Positions 16,193-24,666 of a DNA stretch of 64,000 nucleotides are shown here, one piece after another. The position numbers were made by a program, and so were the translations under genes. The first letter of the stretch is position 1. The number at the start of each line of letters is the position of its first letter. Under the pieces are notes generated by a model. That model saw nothing but the letters and a program-made list of their open reading frames with translations. It ran no database searches and was not told the DNA's origin. Origin of the DNA: Christiangramia forsetii KT0803 (GTDB lineage: Bacteria; Bacteroidota; Bacteroidia; Flavobacteriales; Flavobacteriaceae); the NCBI RefSeq assembly GCF_000060345.1, contig NC_008571.1, positions 1,860,001 to 1,924,000 of the forward strand, written 5' to 3'.

Positions 16193-17173
16193 ATGCGTAA
16201 ATCAGCCATATTTAGCTTTTTACTAATTATAGCAACTACCAGTCTTCACGCCCAATATACTGAAACTATTAATTCTAATAGACCCGGACAATCTCAGGGT
16301 GCTTTCAGCGTAGGTACTAATGTACTACAATTTGAGACTGGGCCTTACTTTGGAAATGATGATCATACCGGTCTGGGAACAGACACCGATATTTGGGGTA
16401 TTGATTATCAATTACGCTACGGTCTTCTTTTTGAAAGACTGGAATTGAATATTTCAGGATCATTCGAAAATCAAGATATCACCAGAAACTTTCTTGGAAC
16501 TACCGGAGAAGCTACTCTTCGAAATTTCAAATCGAATACAATAGGTGCAAAATATCTGATTTTTGATCCTTATGTGAGTCTGGGAGAGGATAAACCTAAT
16601 CTTTATAGCTGGAAAGCCAATCAGCAATTCAAATGGAAAACACTTATTCCGGCAGTTTCGATTTATGCCGGCGCCAACTTTTCATTTGGGGATAATCCAT
16701 ATTTATATCCCGGAGAAGGAAAATTCAGCCCAAAAGCAGCAATTATCACTCAGAATAACTGGGGACGATGGGTCTTAGTCTTGAATCTAATCGCCGATAA
16801 ACTAACAGAAGATTTTAGAAGTTATGCCGGTATCGCTACAGTAACCCATACAGTAACCCCAAATTTTGCTCTCTTTGGTGAATACCAGGGGATAAAAAGC
16901 GATATTTATGCAGATGATATTGCTCGTGCAGGAGCTGCTTATTTAGTTGGTGAAAATCTTCAATTTGACGTTTCTGGACTTATAAATTTCAAAGATACAC
17001 CTTCAAGGTGGCAGGTTGCCGGAGGAATTTCATATAGATTAGATTTACACAAGGTTGATGAATTCCTGGAAGAATCTAACGAAGGAAATAAAAGAAGACA
17101 GAGAAGTAAGAAAAGGTTAGATGATACTACTGGTGAAGATGAAAATGGTGATGGGAATGAGCCAAGTAATTAA
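16193..17173 (+). CDS. Outer-membrane transporter-like protein (phenol MetA-pathway family)
   Basis: Starting at ATG 16193 (326 residues), the product has a signal peptide MRKSAIFSFLLIIATTSLHAQ and then NRPGQSQGAFSVGTNVLQFETGPYF, the start typical of the flavobacterial 'transporter' group of the MetA-phenol-degradation family, predicted beta barrels. Alternating hydrophobic patterns and aromatic turns continue to about residue 285. A charged C-terminal tail (KRRQRSKKRLDDTTGEDENGD) extends past the barrel. A longer open frame upstream (to 15935) overlaps the DUF4834 gene antisense and lacks a signal peptide, so it was not used. The substrate is unknown. Confidence 0.75.
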   Translation: MRKSAIFSFLLIIATTSLHAQYTETINSNRPGQSQGAFSVGTNVLQFETGPYFGNDDHTGLGTDTDIWGIDYQLRYGLLFERLELNISGSFENQDITRNFLGTTGEATLRNFKSNTIGAKYLIFDPYVSLGEDKPNLYSWKANQQFKWKTLIPAVSIYAGANFSFGDNPYLYPGEGKFSPKAAIITQNNWGRWVLVLNLIADKLTEDFRSYAGIATVTHTVTPNFALFGEYQGIKSDIYADDIARAGAAYLVGENLQFDVSGLINFKDTPSRWQVAGGISYRLDLHKVDEFLEESNEGNKRRQRSKKRLDDTTGEDENGDGNEPSN

Positions 17174-17179
17174 ATAGAA

Positions 17180-17314
17180 AAGAAGCTGTTTAAAAAGTTT
17201 GATCCAAAGTTATTACGAACGAAGTGAAGTGATCTATTACTTGATTGCTAGCAATTTGCAGATTGCTTCGTCCCTCGCAATGACCCGATGGTAAAACTTT
17301 TTAAACAGCTTCTT
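17180..17314. repeat. Hairpin with 21-bp perfect arms enclosing a dispersed repeat
   Basis: Arms at 17180-17200 and 17294-17314 are perfect reverse complements. The 93-bp interior carries, on the minus strand, GTCATTGCGAGG...GAAGCAATCTG (17284-17259), a motif I recognise as a widespread short bacterial repeat. The arms probably formed the terminator of the two convergent genes before a repeat entered the loop. A shared terminator function is likely. Confidence 0.75.
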
Positions 17315-17324
17315 CTAAAACTTC

Positions 17325-18587
17325 TTATTTATTAGACATTGCAGCTTCAACAGATGCTGAAAGTCTTTTATAAGTTCCATTTTCAAGACGTTCTCTAATA
17401 GCAGAAAAGGCCGTAAGTGTTTCTTCTATATCCTGAAGGGTATGTGTAGCAGTTGGAATCATGCGCAAAAGAATTAAGCCCTTAGGAATCACTGGATATA
17501 CCACTATAGAACAGAAAACTCCATGATTCTCACGAAGATCTTTCACTAGTGCCATTGCTTCAGGAATACTTCCTTTAAGATATACTGGAGTAACACAACT
17601 TTGTGTAGTTCCAATATCAAACCCATTCTCTTTCAATCCGTTTTGAAGTGCATTTACATTCTCCCAGAGCTTTTCCTTAAGTTCCGGCATGGTTCTAAGC
17701 ATGTCCAAACGCTTTAATGCTCCCACTACCAACTGCATTTGCAGAGATTTAGCGAACATTTGTGATCTCAGGTTATATTTTAAATAATCTATGATCTCTT
17801 TATCACTTGCAATAAATGCTCCCGTACTAGCCAGAGATTTTGCGAAAGTGGCGAAATAAACATCTATTTCATCCTGAACTCCCTGCTCCTCTCCTGCTCC
17901 GGCACCTGTTTTACCAAGTGTTCCAAAACCATGAGCATCATCTACAAATAATCTAAAGTTATATTTCTTTTTAAGCTCAACAATTTCCTTAAGTCTTCCC
18001 TGCTCTCCACGCATTCCGAAAACACCTTCTGAAATAAGAAGAATACCGCCACCGGTTTGTTCAGCAATTTTAGTTGCTCTTTTAAGGTTCTTTTCGATAC
18101 TTTCCATATCGTTATGCTTATAGGTAAACCTCTGACCTAAATGCAATCTAACTCCATCTATAATACAGGCATGTGCATCTACATCATAAACAATAACATC
18201 CTGTTTAGATACCAAAGCATCAATGGTAGAAACCATTCCCTGATATCCAAAATTCAATAAATATGCGGATTGTTTATTTACAAAAGAAGCAAGTTCATCC
18301 TGTAATTTCTCATGCAGATCTGTATGACCACTCATCATTCTAGCGCCCATAGGATACGCAGAGCCATATTCGGCTGCTGCCTCAGCATCTACTTTACGAA
18401 CTTCAGGATTATTGGCAAGTCCCAGGTAATCGTTGATACTCCATGTAATTACATCCTTACCGCGAAATTTCATACGGTTTGAAATTGGCCCTTCCAGTTT
18501 TGGAAAAACGAAGTATCCTTCTGCCTGCTCAGCCCATTTACCTAGCGGTCCCTTGTCTTTGTAAATTTTATCAAATAAATCCTTCAT
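17325..18587 (-). CDS. PLP-dependent acyltransferase, AONS/serine palmitoyltransferase family; predicted cysteate fatty-acyltransferase (sulfonolipid synthesis)
   Basis: 420 residues of the alpha-oxoamine synthase family. Seen motifs: NDYLGL (~52-57), MGARMMSGHTDLHEKL, DAHACIIDG, VDDAHGFGTLG, and the PLP lysine in TFAKSLASTGAF (~245). Relatives decarboxylatively condense an amino acid with a fatty acyl thioester: serine in sphingolipid synthesis, cysteate in sulfonolipid (capnine) synthesis. Flavobacteria are known sulfonolipid producers and need the cysteate enzyme for efficient gliding. The neighbour upstream on the same strand is a cysteine-synthase-like enzyme, which favours cysteate over serine as substrate. 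This substrate choice is inference. A canonical promoter sits 22 nt upstream. Confidence 0.8.
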   Translation of the reverse strand: MKDLFDKIYKDKGPLGKWAEQAEGYFVFPKLEGPISNRMKFRGKDVITWSINDYLGLANNPEVRKVDAEAAAEYGSAYPMGARMMSGHTDLHEKLQDELASFVNKQSAYLLNFGYQGMVSTIDALVSKQDVIVYDVDAHACIIDGVRLHLGQRFTYKHNDMESIEKNLKRATKIAEQTGGGILLISEGVFGMRGEQGRLKEIVELKKKYNFRLFVDDAHGFGTLGKTGAGAGEEQGVQDEIDVYFATFAKSLASTGAFIASDKEIIDYLKYNLRSQMFAKSLQMQLVVGALKRLDMLRTMPELKEKLWENVNALQNGLKENGFDIGTTQSCVTPVYLKGSIPEAMALVKDLRENHGVFCSIVVYPVIPKGLILLRMIPTATHTLQDIEETLTAFSAIRERLENGTYKRLSASVEAAMSNK

Positions 18588-18609
18588 CGGTCATTTTTTA
18601 GACGAGCCG

Positions 18610-18642
18610 CAAAAATACTGAAATTTGGCTCAATTGTACAAA
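18610..18642 (-). promoter_or_regulatory. Canonical promoter of the predicted cysteate acyltransferase gene
   Basis: On the minus strand: -33 TTTG (18642-18639), 21-nt spacer, -7 TATTTTTG (18617-18610). Predicts a leader of ~15-20 nt before ATG 18587. Confidence 0.65.
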
Positions 18643-18671
18643 GTAAATTATAAACATCGAAATCTAATAAA

Positions 18672-18708
18672 AACAAAAACATCCTACAAAGAATAGGATG
18701 CTTTTGTT
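18672..18708 (-). terminator. Terminator after the cysteine-synthase-like gene
   Basis: CATCCTA (18680-18686) pairs with TAGGATG (18694-18700), extended by AAAA/TTTT pairs; on the minus strand a T-rich tract follows. It separates the two PLP-enzyme genes transcriptionally, consistent with the separate promoter at 18610-18642. Confidence 0.75.
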
Positions 18709-18727
18709 AATAAGTGTTAATAAAGAC

Positions 18728-19768
18728 TTATTTGATCACTTCAATAGATTGCGAAACATTTTCGTGCTCTGCATCGAAAAAACCCTGCTCATTCATCCAA
18801 TCATCACTGTAAATCTTACTCATATAGCGAGATCCATGATCTGGAAAAATAATTACAACATTAGAATTTTCATCAAACTCCCCTTCTTCATTATATTGTT
18901 TTAACCCCTGCATAGCCGCTCCACTGGTATAACCAACAAAGAGGCCTTCAGTTCTTGCTATTTCTCTCGCAGTATGCGCAGCGTCCTCATCAGAAACTTT
19001 AGTGAAGGTATCGATTACCTCAAAATCTGTAGCAGTTGGAATTAGGTTTTTCCCAAGACCTTCTATTCTATAAGGATATATTTCCTCTTTATCGAATTCG
19101 CGGGTTTCGTGATATTTCTTTAAAACTGAACCAAAAGCATCAATTCCAAGAATTTTAATATTAGGATTTTGCTCTTTAAGGAACCTTGCAGTACCGGAGA
19201 TCGTTCCTCCAGTTCCGCTACAGGCCACTAAGTGTGTTATTTTTCCTTCAGTTTGTTTCCATATTTCAGGACCGGTCGTTTGAAAATGAGCATCTATATT
19301 CAACTCATTAAAATATTGATTGATATAAACTGATCCTTCTTTTTCCTTATGAAGTCTCTTCGCAACTTCGTAGTAAGAACGTGGATCATCGGCAGGAACA
19401 TTTGCAGGACAAACGTGTACCTTTGCTCCCATCGTTTTCAGCATATCGATCTTGTCTTTCGATGATTTCGAACTAACTGCCAAAATACATTCATAGCCTT
19501 TAATACAACTTACCATTGCAATACTAAATCCGGTATTTCCAGAAGTAGTTTCAATGATCGTATCACCAGGTTTTAGAAGGCCTTTTCTTTCAGCTTCTTC
19601 TATAATATGGAGGGCTATTCTATCTTTAGATGAATGTCCAGGATTAAAGGCTTCAATTTTAGCAAAAAATTGTCCCTTATAACCACTGGTTATTTTATTT
19701 AAATGTACTAGAGGAGTATTACCTACTAGTTGCAGTACATTGTCATAAACTTTCAAGTCTTCTCTCAT
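18728..19768 (-). CDS. Cysteine-synthase-family PLP enzyme; predicted cysteate synthase
   Basis: 346 residues of the beta-family PLP enzymes. [10 protein letters not shown] (~17-26), the PLP-lysine motif [13 protein letters not shown] (~43-55), [11 protein letters not shown] (~80) and [16 protein letters not shown] (~183) are all present; the C-terminus has the [11 protein letters not shown] block. Classical cysteine synthases have SVKDR at the lysine where this has SSKDR. The length (~346) is longer than CysK/CysM (~310). The reaction in sulfonolipid producers would join sulfite with O-phosphoserine (or a related serine ester) to give cysteate. The neighbouring acyltransferase supports this; plain cysteine or cystathionine synthesis is the alternative. 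Confidence 0.78.
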   Translation of the reverse strand: MREDLKVYDNVLQLVGNTPLVHLNKITSGYKGQFFAKIEAFNPGHSSKDRIALHIIEEAERKGLLKPGDTIIETTSGNTGFSIAMVSCIKGYECILAVSSKSSKDKIDMLKTMGAKVHVCPANVPADDPRSYYEVAKRLHKEKEGSVYINQYFNELNIDAHFQTTGPEIWKQTEGKITHLVACSGTGGTISGTARFLKEQNPNIKILGIDAFGSVLKKYHETREFDKEEIYPYRIEGLGKNLIPTATDFEVIDTFTKVSDEDAAHTAREIARTEGLFVGYTSGAAMQGLKQYNEEGEFDENSNVVIIFPDHGSRYMSKIYSDDWMNEQGFFDAEHENVSQSIEVIK

Positions 19769-19791
19769 AAATCGAAGTTCGTTTTACAAAA

Positions 19792-19820
19792 GGTCTTAAA
19801 AAGCAGTACTTATTAAGACC
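19792..19820 (-). terminator. Hairpin between prolyl oligopeptidase and predicted cysteate synthase genes
   Basis: GGTCTTAA (19792-19799) pairs with TTAAGACC (19813-19820). On the minus strand TTTTG follows, so it can terminate the peptidase transcript. A -7-like box (TAAATTTG on minus, 19831-19824) lies upstream of it, so the hairpin could instead be a leader structure of the next gene. Confidence 0.5.
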
Positions 19821-19846
19821 GGTCAAATTTAAGGCAAATTTTTTAA

Positions 19847-21973
19847 TTATTGCTTTATACCTTCTAAATCCAGTAAAAACGCATATTCCTCGGCTACTTC
19901 TTTTAGAGCTTCAAATCTACCTGATGCTCCGCCATGACCTGCATCCATATTGGTATGGAATAGGAGAATATTATCATCTGTCTTTAACTCTCTTAATTTT
20001 GCGACCCACTTTGCCGGCTCCCAATATTGAACCTGAGAATCATGTAATCCTGTTGTTACCAACATATTTGGATACTCCTGAGCCGACACATTATCATATG
20101 GTGAATATGATTTTATATACTTATAATACTCCTTCTCATTAGGATTTCCCCACTCATCGTATTCTCCTGTAGTTAACGGTATACTATCATCCAACATCGT
20201 GGTAACCACATCTACAAATGGTACTGCAGAAATCACCCCGTTATAAAGATTAGGAGCCAAATTAACAATAGCCCCCATTAACAAACCACCGGCAGAACCT
20301 CCCATAGCATAAAGATGATTAGAAGAAGTGTAATTTTCCTTTACCAGAAATTCTGAAACGTCAATAAAATCTGTAAAAGTATTTTTCTTGGTAAACAACT
20401 TCCCATCTTCATACCACTCACGACCTAAATATTCTCCTCCCCTAATATGAGCAATGGCATAAATAAAACCACGATCCAGCAGACTTAATCGAACGGTAGA
20501 GAAATATGGATCTATGGTTGAACCATACGAACCATAGGCGTACTGAAGCAACGGACTATTTCCATCCATTTTAATTCCTTTTCTGTAAACCAAGGAAACT
20601 GGAATTTTAGTTCCGTCATCAGCAGTTGCCCAAAGCCTTTCGGAAGTATAGTTATTCTTATCAAATTTTCCTCCAACAACTTCCTGTTCTTTTAATACAA
20701 GTTTATTACCGGTTTTCATATTGTACTCAACCACTGAAGTTGGTGTAGACATACTGTTATAGGTATACCTCAACAGATCGGTTTCGAAATCTGGATTTAT
20801 AGATGTAAATGCTGTGTAAGTTTCATTATCAAAAGGAATATAAAACTCCTCGCTATCGTCCCATTTAATAATTCTTATTTTATTGAGACCATTGGTTCGC
20901 TCACTAACTACGAGATATTCTTTAAAAATATCTATGTCTTCCAATAAAAAATCCTTTCTATGCGGAATCACATCTATCCAGTTTTCCATTCCGGTATTGC
21001 CTACCGGTGTTTTCATCAGCTTAAAATTGGTCGCTTCATCTTTATTGGTAACCACATAAAAGTCTCCGTTAAAATGTGAAATACTATATTCCAATCCACG
21101 CACCCTTGGCTGAAATACTTTAAATGCTTTTTCAGGTTTATCAGCTTCTAGAAAACGATACTCAGTAGTCAGGGTACTATGAGAACCAATAATAATATAT
21201 TCCCGAGATTTGGATTTATAGACGTAGGTGTTAAAAGTCTCATCTTCTTCCTCATATACTAACTCATCTTCCTTAGGATTTGTCCCTAAAATATGCTTGT
21301 AAATTCTGAACGATCTTAAAGTCTGAGGATCTTTCTTGGTATAATAAAGTGTTTTATTATCGTTAGCCCAGGTAGAACCTCCGGTAGTATTCTTTATTTC
21401 TTCATCATAAATCTCTCCGGTCTCAAGATTTTTAATCCTAAGCGTATATTTTCTTCTGCTTACCGTATCTGTTCCAAAGGCTACGAGTTTATTATCTGGA
21501 GTAACATTCAGTCCTCCCAAACTATAATAATCAAAACCTTTAGCCATCTCATTTACATTGAAAATGACCTTTTCCGGTGCTTCTAAACTTTCCTTTTTCC
21601 GCGAATAAATAGGATAGTCAAAACCTTTTTCAAACCGCGTGATATACCAGTAACCGTTTAATTTATAAGGAACCGACTCATCATCTTCTTTTATACGACC
21701 TTTCATCTCATCAAATAAATTCTTCTGAAATTCTTTTGTATGAGCAGTCATTTTATCATTATAGTCATTTTCGGCCTCCAGATAAGCGATTACTTCAGGA
21801 TCCTCGCGCTGATTCATCCAGAAATAATTGTCGATACGCACATCTCCATGCTTTTCGAGTTTTTCAGAAATCTTTTTTGCTTTGGGGGCTTGAATATCTT
21901 TTTTCAAATCAATTTTATTTTGGGCGGTTGCAAATGTAACGCATCCTAATAGAATAACGAATAGTCTTTTCAT
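19847..21973 (-). CDS. Secreted prolyl oligopeptidase / oligopeptidase B (S9 family)
   Basis: From ATG 21973 the product has 708 residues with a signal peptide MKRLFVILLGCVTFATAQ. The N-terminal seven-bladed propeller region starts PKAKKISEKLEKHGDVRIDNYFWMNQREDPEVIAYLEAEN, typical of protease II. The catalytic domain has RGGEYLGREWYEDGK, the nucleophile in GGSAGGLL and the C-terminal histidine in DAGHGGASGRFEALKE. It cleaves short peptides after proline or basic residues, here in the periplasm. A longer frame to 22099 runs into ybaB antisense and would bury the signal peptide, so it was rejected. It is divergent from ybaB. Confidence 0.9.
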   Translation of the reverse strand: MKRLFVILLGCVTFATAQNKIDLKKDIQAPKAKKISEKLEKHGDVRIDNYFWMNQREDPEVIAYLEAENDYNDKMTAHTKEFQKNLFDEMKGRIKEDDESVPYKLNGYWYITRFEKGFDYPIYSRKKESLEAPEKVIFNVNEMAKGFDYYSLGGLNVTPDNKLVAFGTDTVSRRKYTLRIKNLETGEIYDEEIKNTTGGSTWANDNKTLYYTKKDPQTLRSFRIYKHILGTNPKEDELVYEEEDETFNTYVYKSKSREYIIIGSHSTLTTEYRFLEADKPEKAFKVFQPRVRGLEYSISHFNGDFYVVTNKDEATNFKLMKTPVGNTGMENWIDVIPHRKDFLLEDIDIFKEYLVVSERTNGLNKIRIIKWDDSEEFYIPFDNETYTAFTSINPDFETDLLRYTYNSMSTPTSVVEYNMKTGNKLVLKEQEVVGGKFDKNNYTSERLWATADDGTKIPVSLVYRKGIKMDGNSPLLQYAYGSYGSTIDPYFSTVRLSLLDRGFIYAIAHIRGGEYLGREWYEDGKLFTKKNTFTDFIDVSEFLVKENYTSSNHLYAMGGSAGGLLMGAIVNLAPNLYNGVISAVPFVDVVTTMLDDSIPLTTGEYDEWGNPNEKEYYKYIKSYSPYDNVSAQEYPNMLVTTGLHDSQVQYWEPAKWVAKLRELKTDDNILLFHTNMDAGHGGASGRFEALKEVAEEYAFLLDLEGIKQ

Positions 21974-22000
21974 TTTGACTGGTTTAATGCAGTAATTTAG

Positions 22001-22008
22001 TAAATTTG
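22001..22008 (+). promoter_or_regulatory. -7 box TAAATTTG for ybaB
   Basis: Perfect TAnnTTTG match 27 nt before the ybaB ATG; TTTG at 21974-21977 could be the -33 box, with a slightly long 23-nt spacer. Confidence 0.5.
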
Positions 22009-22035
22009 ATCTCACAAATTTTAAATTGAAAAAAT

Positions 22036-22362
22036 ATGTTTGGAGATATGATGGGCATGATGAATAAACTGAAGGAAGCCCAGGAAAAAGTTGAAGCAAC
22101 TAAAAAGAGATTAGATACCGTTTTGGTGGATGAACAATCCAGTGACGGATTGCTGAAAATTACAATTACTGCCAACAGAGAGGTAAAGAATATTTCTATT
22201 GACGATAAACTTCTTGAAGATAAAGAACAATTGGAAGATTACCTGGTTTTAACGATGAACAAGGCAATTGAAAAAGCTACCAACATCAATGAAGCTGAAA
22301 TTGGTGCTGCTGCGAAAGATGGAATGCCAGATATTCCTGGAATGGACGGTTTAATGAAATAA
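22036..22362 (+). CDS. ybaB: YbaB/EbfC family nucleoid-associated protein
   Basis: 108 residues, the usual YbaB/EbfC size. The methionine-rich N-terminus [26 protein letters not shown] forms the coiled-coil helix, then [30 protein letters not shown] is the beta-sheet region of the family. It binds DNA as a dimer and is often encoded near dnaX and recR, though here it stands alone, divergent from a peptidase gene. Its stop is followed by a dispersed repeat and a very long perfect hairpin. Confidence 0.93.
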
Positions 22363-22420
22363 TTTTTGGTGCTAAATAGTTCTAAAAACTGATTGTAATT
22401 CCTCAAATATCAGAAATAGT

Positions 22421-22504
22421 GTCATTCTGAACTTGTTTCAGAATCTCATAAAACTAAGAATCCAATTAGATAACTTGAGACCCTGAAATAAATTCAGGGT
22501 GACG
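22421..22504. repeat. Dispersed palindromic repeat, copy A
   Basis: GTCATTCTGAA...TTCAGAATCTCA at 22421-22447 and TTGAGACCCTGAA...TTCAGGGTGAC at 22475-22503 form two small hairpins (ATTCTGAA/TTCAGAAT and ACCCTGAA/TTCAGGGT) within one larger inverted arrangement bounded by GTCA and TGAC. The same design recurs at 47307-47364. Confidence 0.75.
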
Positions 22505-22507
22505 AAA

Positions 22508-22560
22508 AAATTAAAACAGAAAAGCCCGGAAAAATTTTCCGGGCTTTTCTGTTTTAATTT
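22508..22560. terminator. Bidirectional terminator with 26-bp perfect stem
   Basis: Arms 22508-22533 and 22535-22560 are perfect reverse complements with only one central base, core GCCCGG...CCGGGC flanked by A/T-rich ends. It separates ybaB from the convergent peroxiredoxin-like gene. Confidence 0.85.
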
Positions 22561-22575
22561 CTCAACGTTTAATAG

Positions 22576-23091
22576 CTATGCTTCTCCTCTGGCAGGATAA
22601 TCTTCTTTCAATACAAATGAGATAGATTTAAGCAATTCATCAAACTTAGGTCTGGCAAAAGGCATGGATTGAATACTTGCTGAATAAAGCGTATTGTCTG
22701 GTTTGATCAGAAAAAGTGCCGGTTCTACAAACACCTCAGGTTCTGAATCTTTTATTCCTTCTGAAACAAATAAATCCCATTTCCTACCATCTTCAACACT
22801 AAAATTATATCCAATATTGAGGTTTTCAATATCCCATTCTTCCACTGTTTTTTGAGCCAGCTCTTCGTTGTTAGAACTCACACAAATAACATTTATTCCT
22901 TTATCTTTAAAATCTTCTATCTTCGTGTTTAACTCTTCCAGGTATTTTTTACAAACGGGACAATGAATTCCACGATAAAAAATTACCATCGTAAAATTAT
23001 CTGGTTTGTTATCTCGTAGGTTCCATTTTAAACCTTTAGTGGTTTTTACAATTAATTCTGGAACTTCCTGTCTGGGTTTTAAATTTTTCAT
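22576..23091 (-). CDS. Peroxiredoxin-like protein (AhpC/TSA thioredoxin fold)
   Basis: 171 residues. The thioredoxin-fold core is VIFYRGIHCPVCKKYLEELN, in which CPVC takes the place of the usual peroxiredoxin T-x-x-C. The nearby HCPVC arrangement is seen in the peroxiredoxin-like PRX-like2 subgroup. No second resolving cysteine lies in the C-terminal half. It may be a cytoplasmic thiol oxidoreductase or alkyl-hydroperoxide reductase, the exact substrate unknown. It precedes no coupled gene; ltaE lies 82 nt upstream on the same strand. Confidence 0.8.
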   Translation of the reverse strand: MKNLKPRQEVPELIVKTTKGLKWNLRDNKPDNFTMVIFYRGIHCPVCKKYLEELNTKIEDFKDKGINVICVSSNNEELAQKTVEEWDIENLNIGYNFSVEDGRKWDLFVSEGIKDSEPEVFVEPALFLIKPDNTLYSASIQSMPFARPKFDELLKSISFVLKEDYPARGEA

Positions 23092-23173
23092 GATCTAATT
23101 TTTCCGAAAATTAAATGAATTTGAATCCAACCCATATTAAAGGCCTGCTAATATTTAGTTAAGCTTATTTAAA

Positions 23174-24202
23174 CTACAAGTCTATATTTTGAAGTGTTTC
23201 TAAAAAATATTGATGCATTTCTTCTGAATAATCCAGGTGCGTCACAATTCGTAATTTCCCCTGTCCCATATTGCTTATCCTGATATTCTTTTCTGAAAGT
23301 TGGTTCATAAATTCGGATTCTTTATCTGTGTCTTTCAAGTAGAAAATAACAATATTGGTCTCTGTAGGTTCTATATTTTTAACGTAAGCTTGATTTTTTA
23401 AAAGATTAGAAATTTCCAGCGCTCTTTCATTATCTTTCTTAAGCTTTTCCATATGATTGTCCAAAGCATAAATACCGGCAGCAGCCATAAACCCAACCTG
23501 GCGCATTCCTCCTCCTAAAACTTTTCTTACTCGTATGGCATTTTTCATAAGTCGGCTATCGCCAATTAATACAGATCCCATAGGAGTTCCCAGTCCCTTA
23601 GAAAGACAAACTGAAATAGTGTCGAAAAGTTTACCAAAATCCTTTGGACTCTCTCCAGTCTTAACCAAGGCATTAAAAAGTCTGGCGCCATCCAGATGCA
23701 ATCCAAGCTCATTTTTATTACAAACTTTTCTAATCTCTTTTATTTCTTCCAGATCGTAACAAGCTCCCCCACCTTTATTTGTTGTGTTTTCAAGACAAAC
23801 CAATGTAGTTAACGGACTATGATAAAAATCTGGCGGATTTATATTTTCTTCCACCTGCTCTGCAGTAATCATTCCGCGGTCTCCATCTACCAGTTTACAG
23901 GATACTCCGCTGTTAAAGGAAACTCCTCCACCTTCATAATTATAAACATGCGCCCATTTATCACATATCAACTGTTCTCCCGGTTGCGTATGAAGTTTTA
24001 TAGCCGCCTGGTTTGCCATACTACCCGTTGGAAAAAACAATGCCTCATCTTTCCCGAACATATCGGCCAGTTTCTTCTCTAACTTATTAATAGTGGGATC
24101 TTCTTTATATACATCATCCCCTACTTCCGCAGACATGATAGCCTGCAACATTCCTTTGGTTGGTCTGGTAACCGTATCACTCCTAAGATCTATCTCTTTC
24201 AT
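23174..24202 (-). CDS. ltaE: Low-specificity L-threonine aldolase
   Basis: 342 residues of the beta-eliminating-lyase/threonine aldolase family. Begins EIDLRSDTVTRPTKGML with the family motif DLRSDTVT; then GDDVYKEDPTINKLE, LFFPTGSMANQAA, the PLP-lysine region SVCLSKGLGTPMGSVLIG, and RVRKVLGGGMRQVG. The enzyme cleaves L-threonine and L-allo-threonine to glycine and acetaldehyde. Size and motif order are complete, so it looks functional. ATG 24202 is the first start before the family motif. Confidence 0.93.
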   Translation of the reverse strand: MKEIDLRSDTVTRPTKGMLQAIMSAEVGDDVYKEDPTINKLEKKLADMFGKDEALFFPTGSMANQAAIKLHTQPGEQLICDKWAHVYNYEGGGVSFNSGVSCKLVDGDRGMITAEQVEENINPPDFYHSPLTTLVCLENTTNKGGGACYDLEEIKEIRKVCNKNELGLHLDGARLFNALVKTGESPKDFGKLFDTISVCLSKGLGTPMGSVLIGDSRLMKNAIRVRKVLGGGMRQVGFMAAAGIYALDNHMEKLKKDNERALEISNLLKNQAYVKNIEPTETNIVIFYLKDTDKESEFMNQLSEKNIRISNMGQGKLRIVTHLDYSEEMHQYFLETLQNIDL

Positions 24203-24354
24203 TCTATTATTTTTTACTGAATGCTAAGGTAAAAACTTAAAGATTCTTTTCTAATAATTTCATATTCAATATAAGTTTGCATCCTATTTTAGGAATCTTA
24301 GCAGCAGTAACCGGAATAAAAAAAAGTTTAGAGTGCCTATATTCAAGTTAATTT

Positions 24355-24588
24355 CTACTTACTCATTTCAGGTAAAATATTCGCCCATTTTGCTATAAAA
24401 AGTATTACAGCTATAACTCCCAGGCTTACCAATAAAGCTCCTTCCCAGTACGCAGTGCGAATTCCCCAAATTCTCCATTCCCTTTTGTTTGACTCTTCGT
24501 CACCTCTAACTTCCTTGTAGAAAAGTTTATGGACGAAAAAGACGATAATGCAGTATAAAATAGCGATCCCTATCCAAAATAATATCAT
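24355..24588 (-). CDS. Small membrane protein, function unknown (77 aa)
   Basis: 77 residues with two membrane segments: residues ~2-22 (ILFWIGIAILYCIIVFFVHKL) and ~49-67 (GALLVSLGVIAVILFIAKW), joined by a charged loop KEVRGDEESNKREWRIWGIR. No recognised family. It lies alone between the ltaE gene and the metalloprotease gene on the same strand, 78 nt downstream of the latter. The hydrophobic pattern and frame length support a real gene. Confidence 0.6.
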   Translation of the reverse strand: MILFWIGIAILYCIIVFFVHKLFYKEVRGDEESNKREWRIWGIRTAYWEGALLVSLGVIAVILFIAKWANILPEMSK

Positions 24589-24666
24589 AATCCAAGTTTT
24601 TTAAACTATTAAGGTAATACCTGATTTTCCAACATTTTTCGATTAATACTCTTCATTTTTCAATCA

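Noticed and set aside
21974-22099. Upstream extension of the prolyl oligopeptidase frame
   Set aside because: It overlaps ybaB antisense and would bury the signal peptide that starts at 21973.
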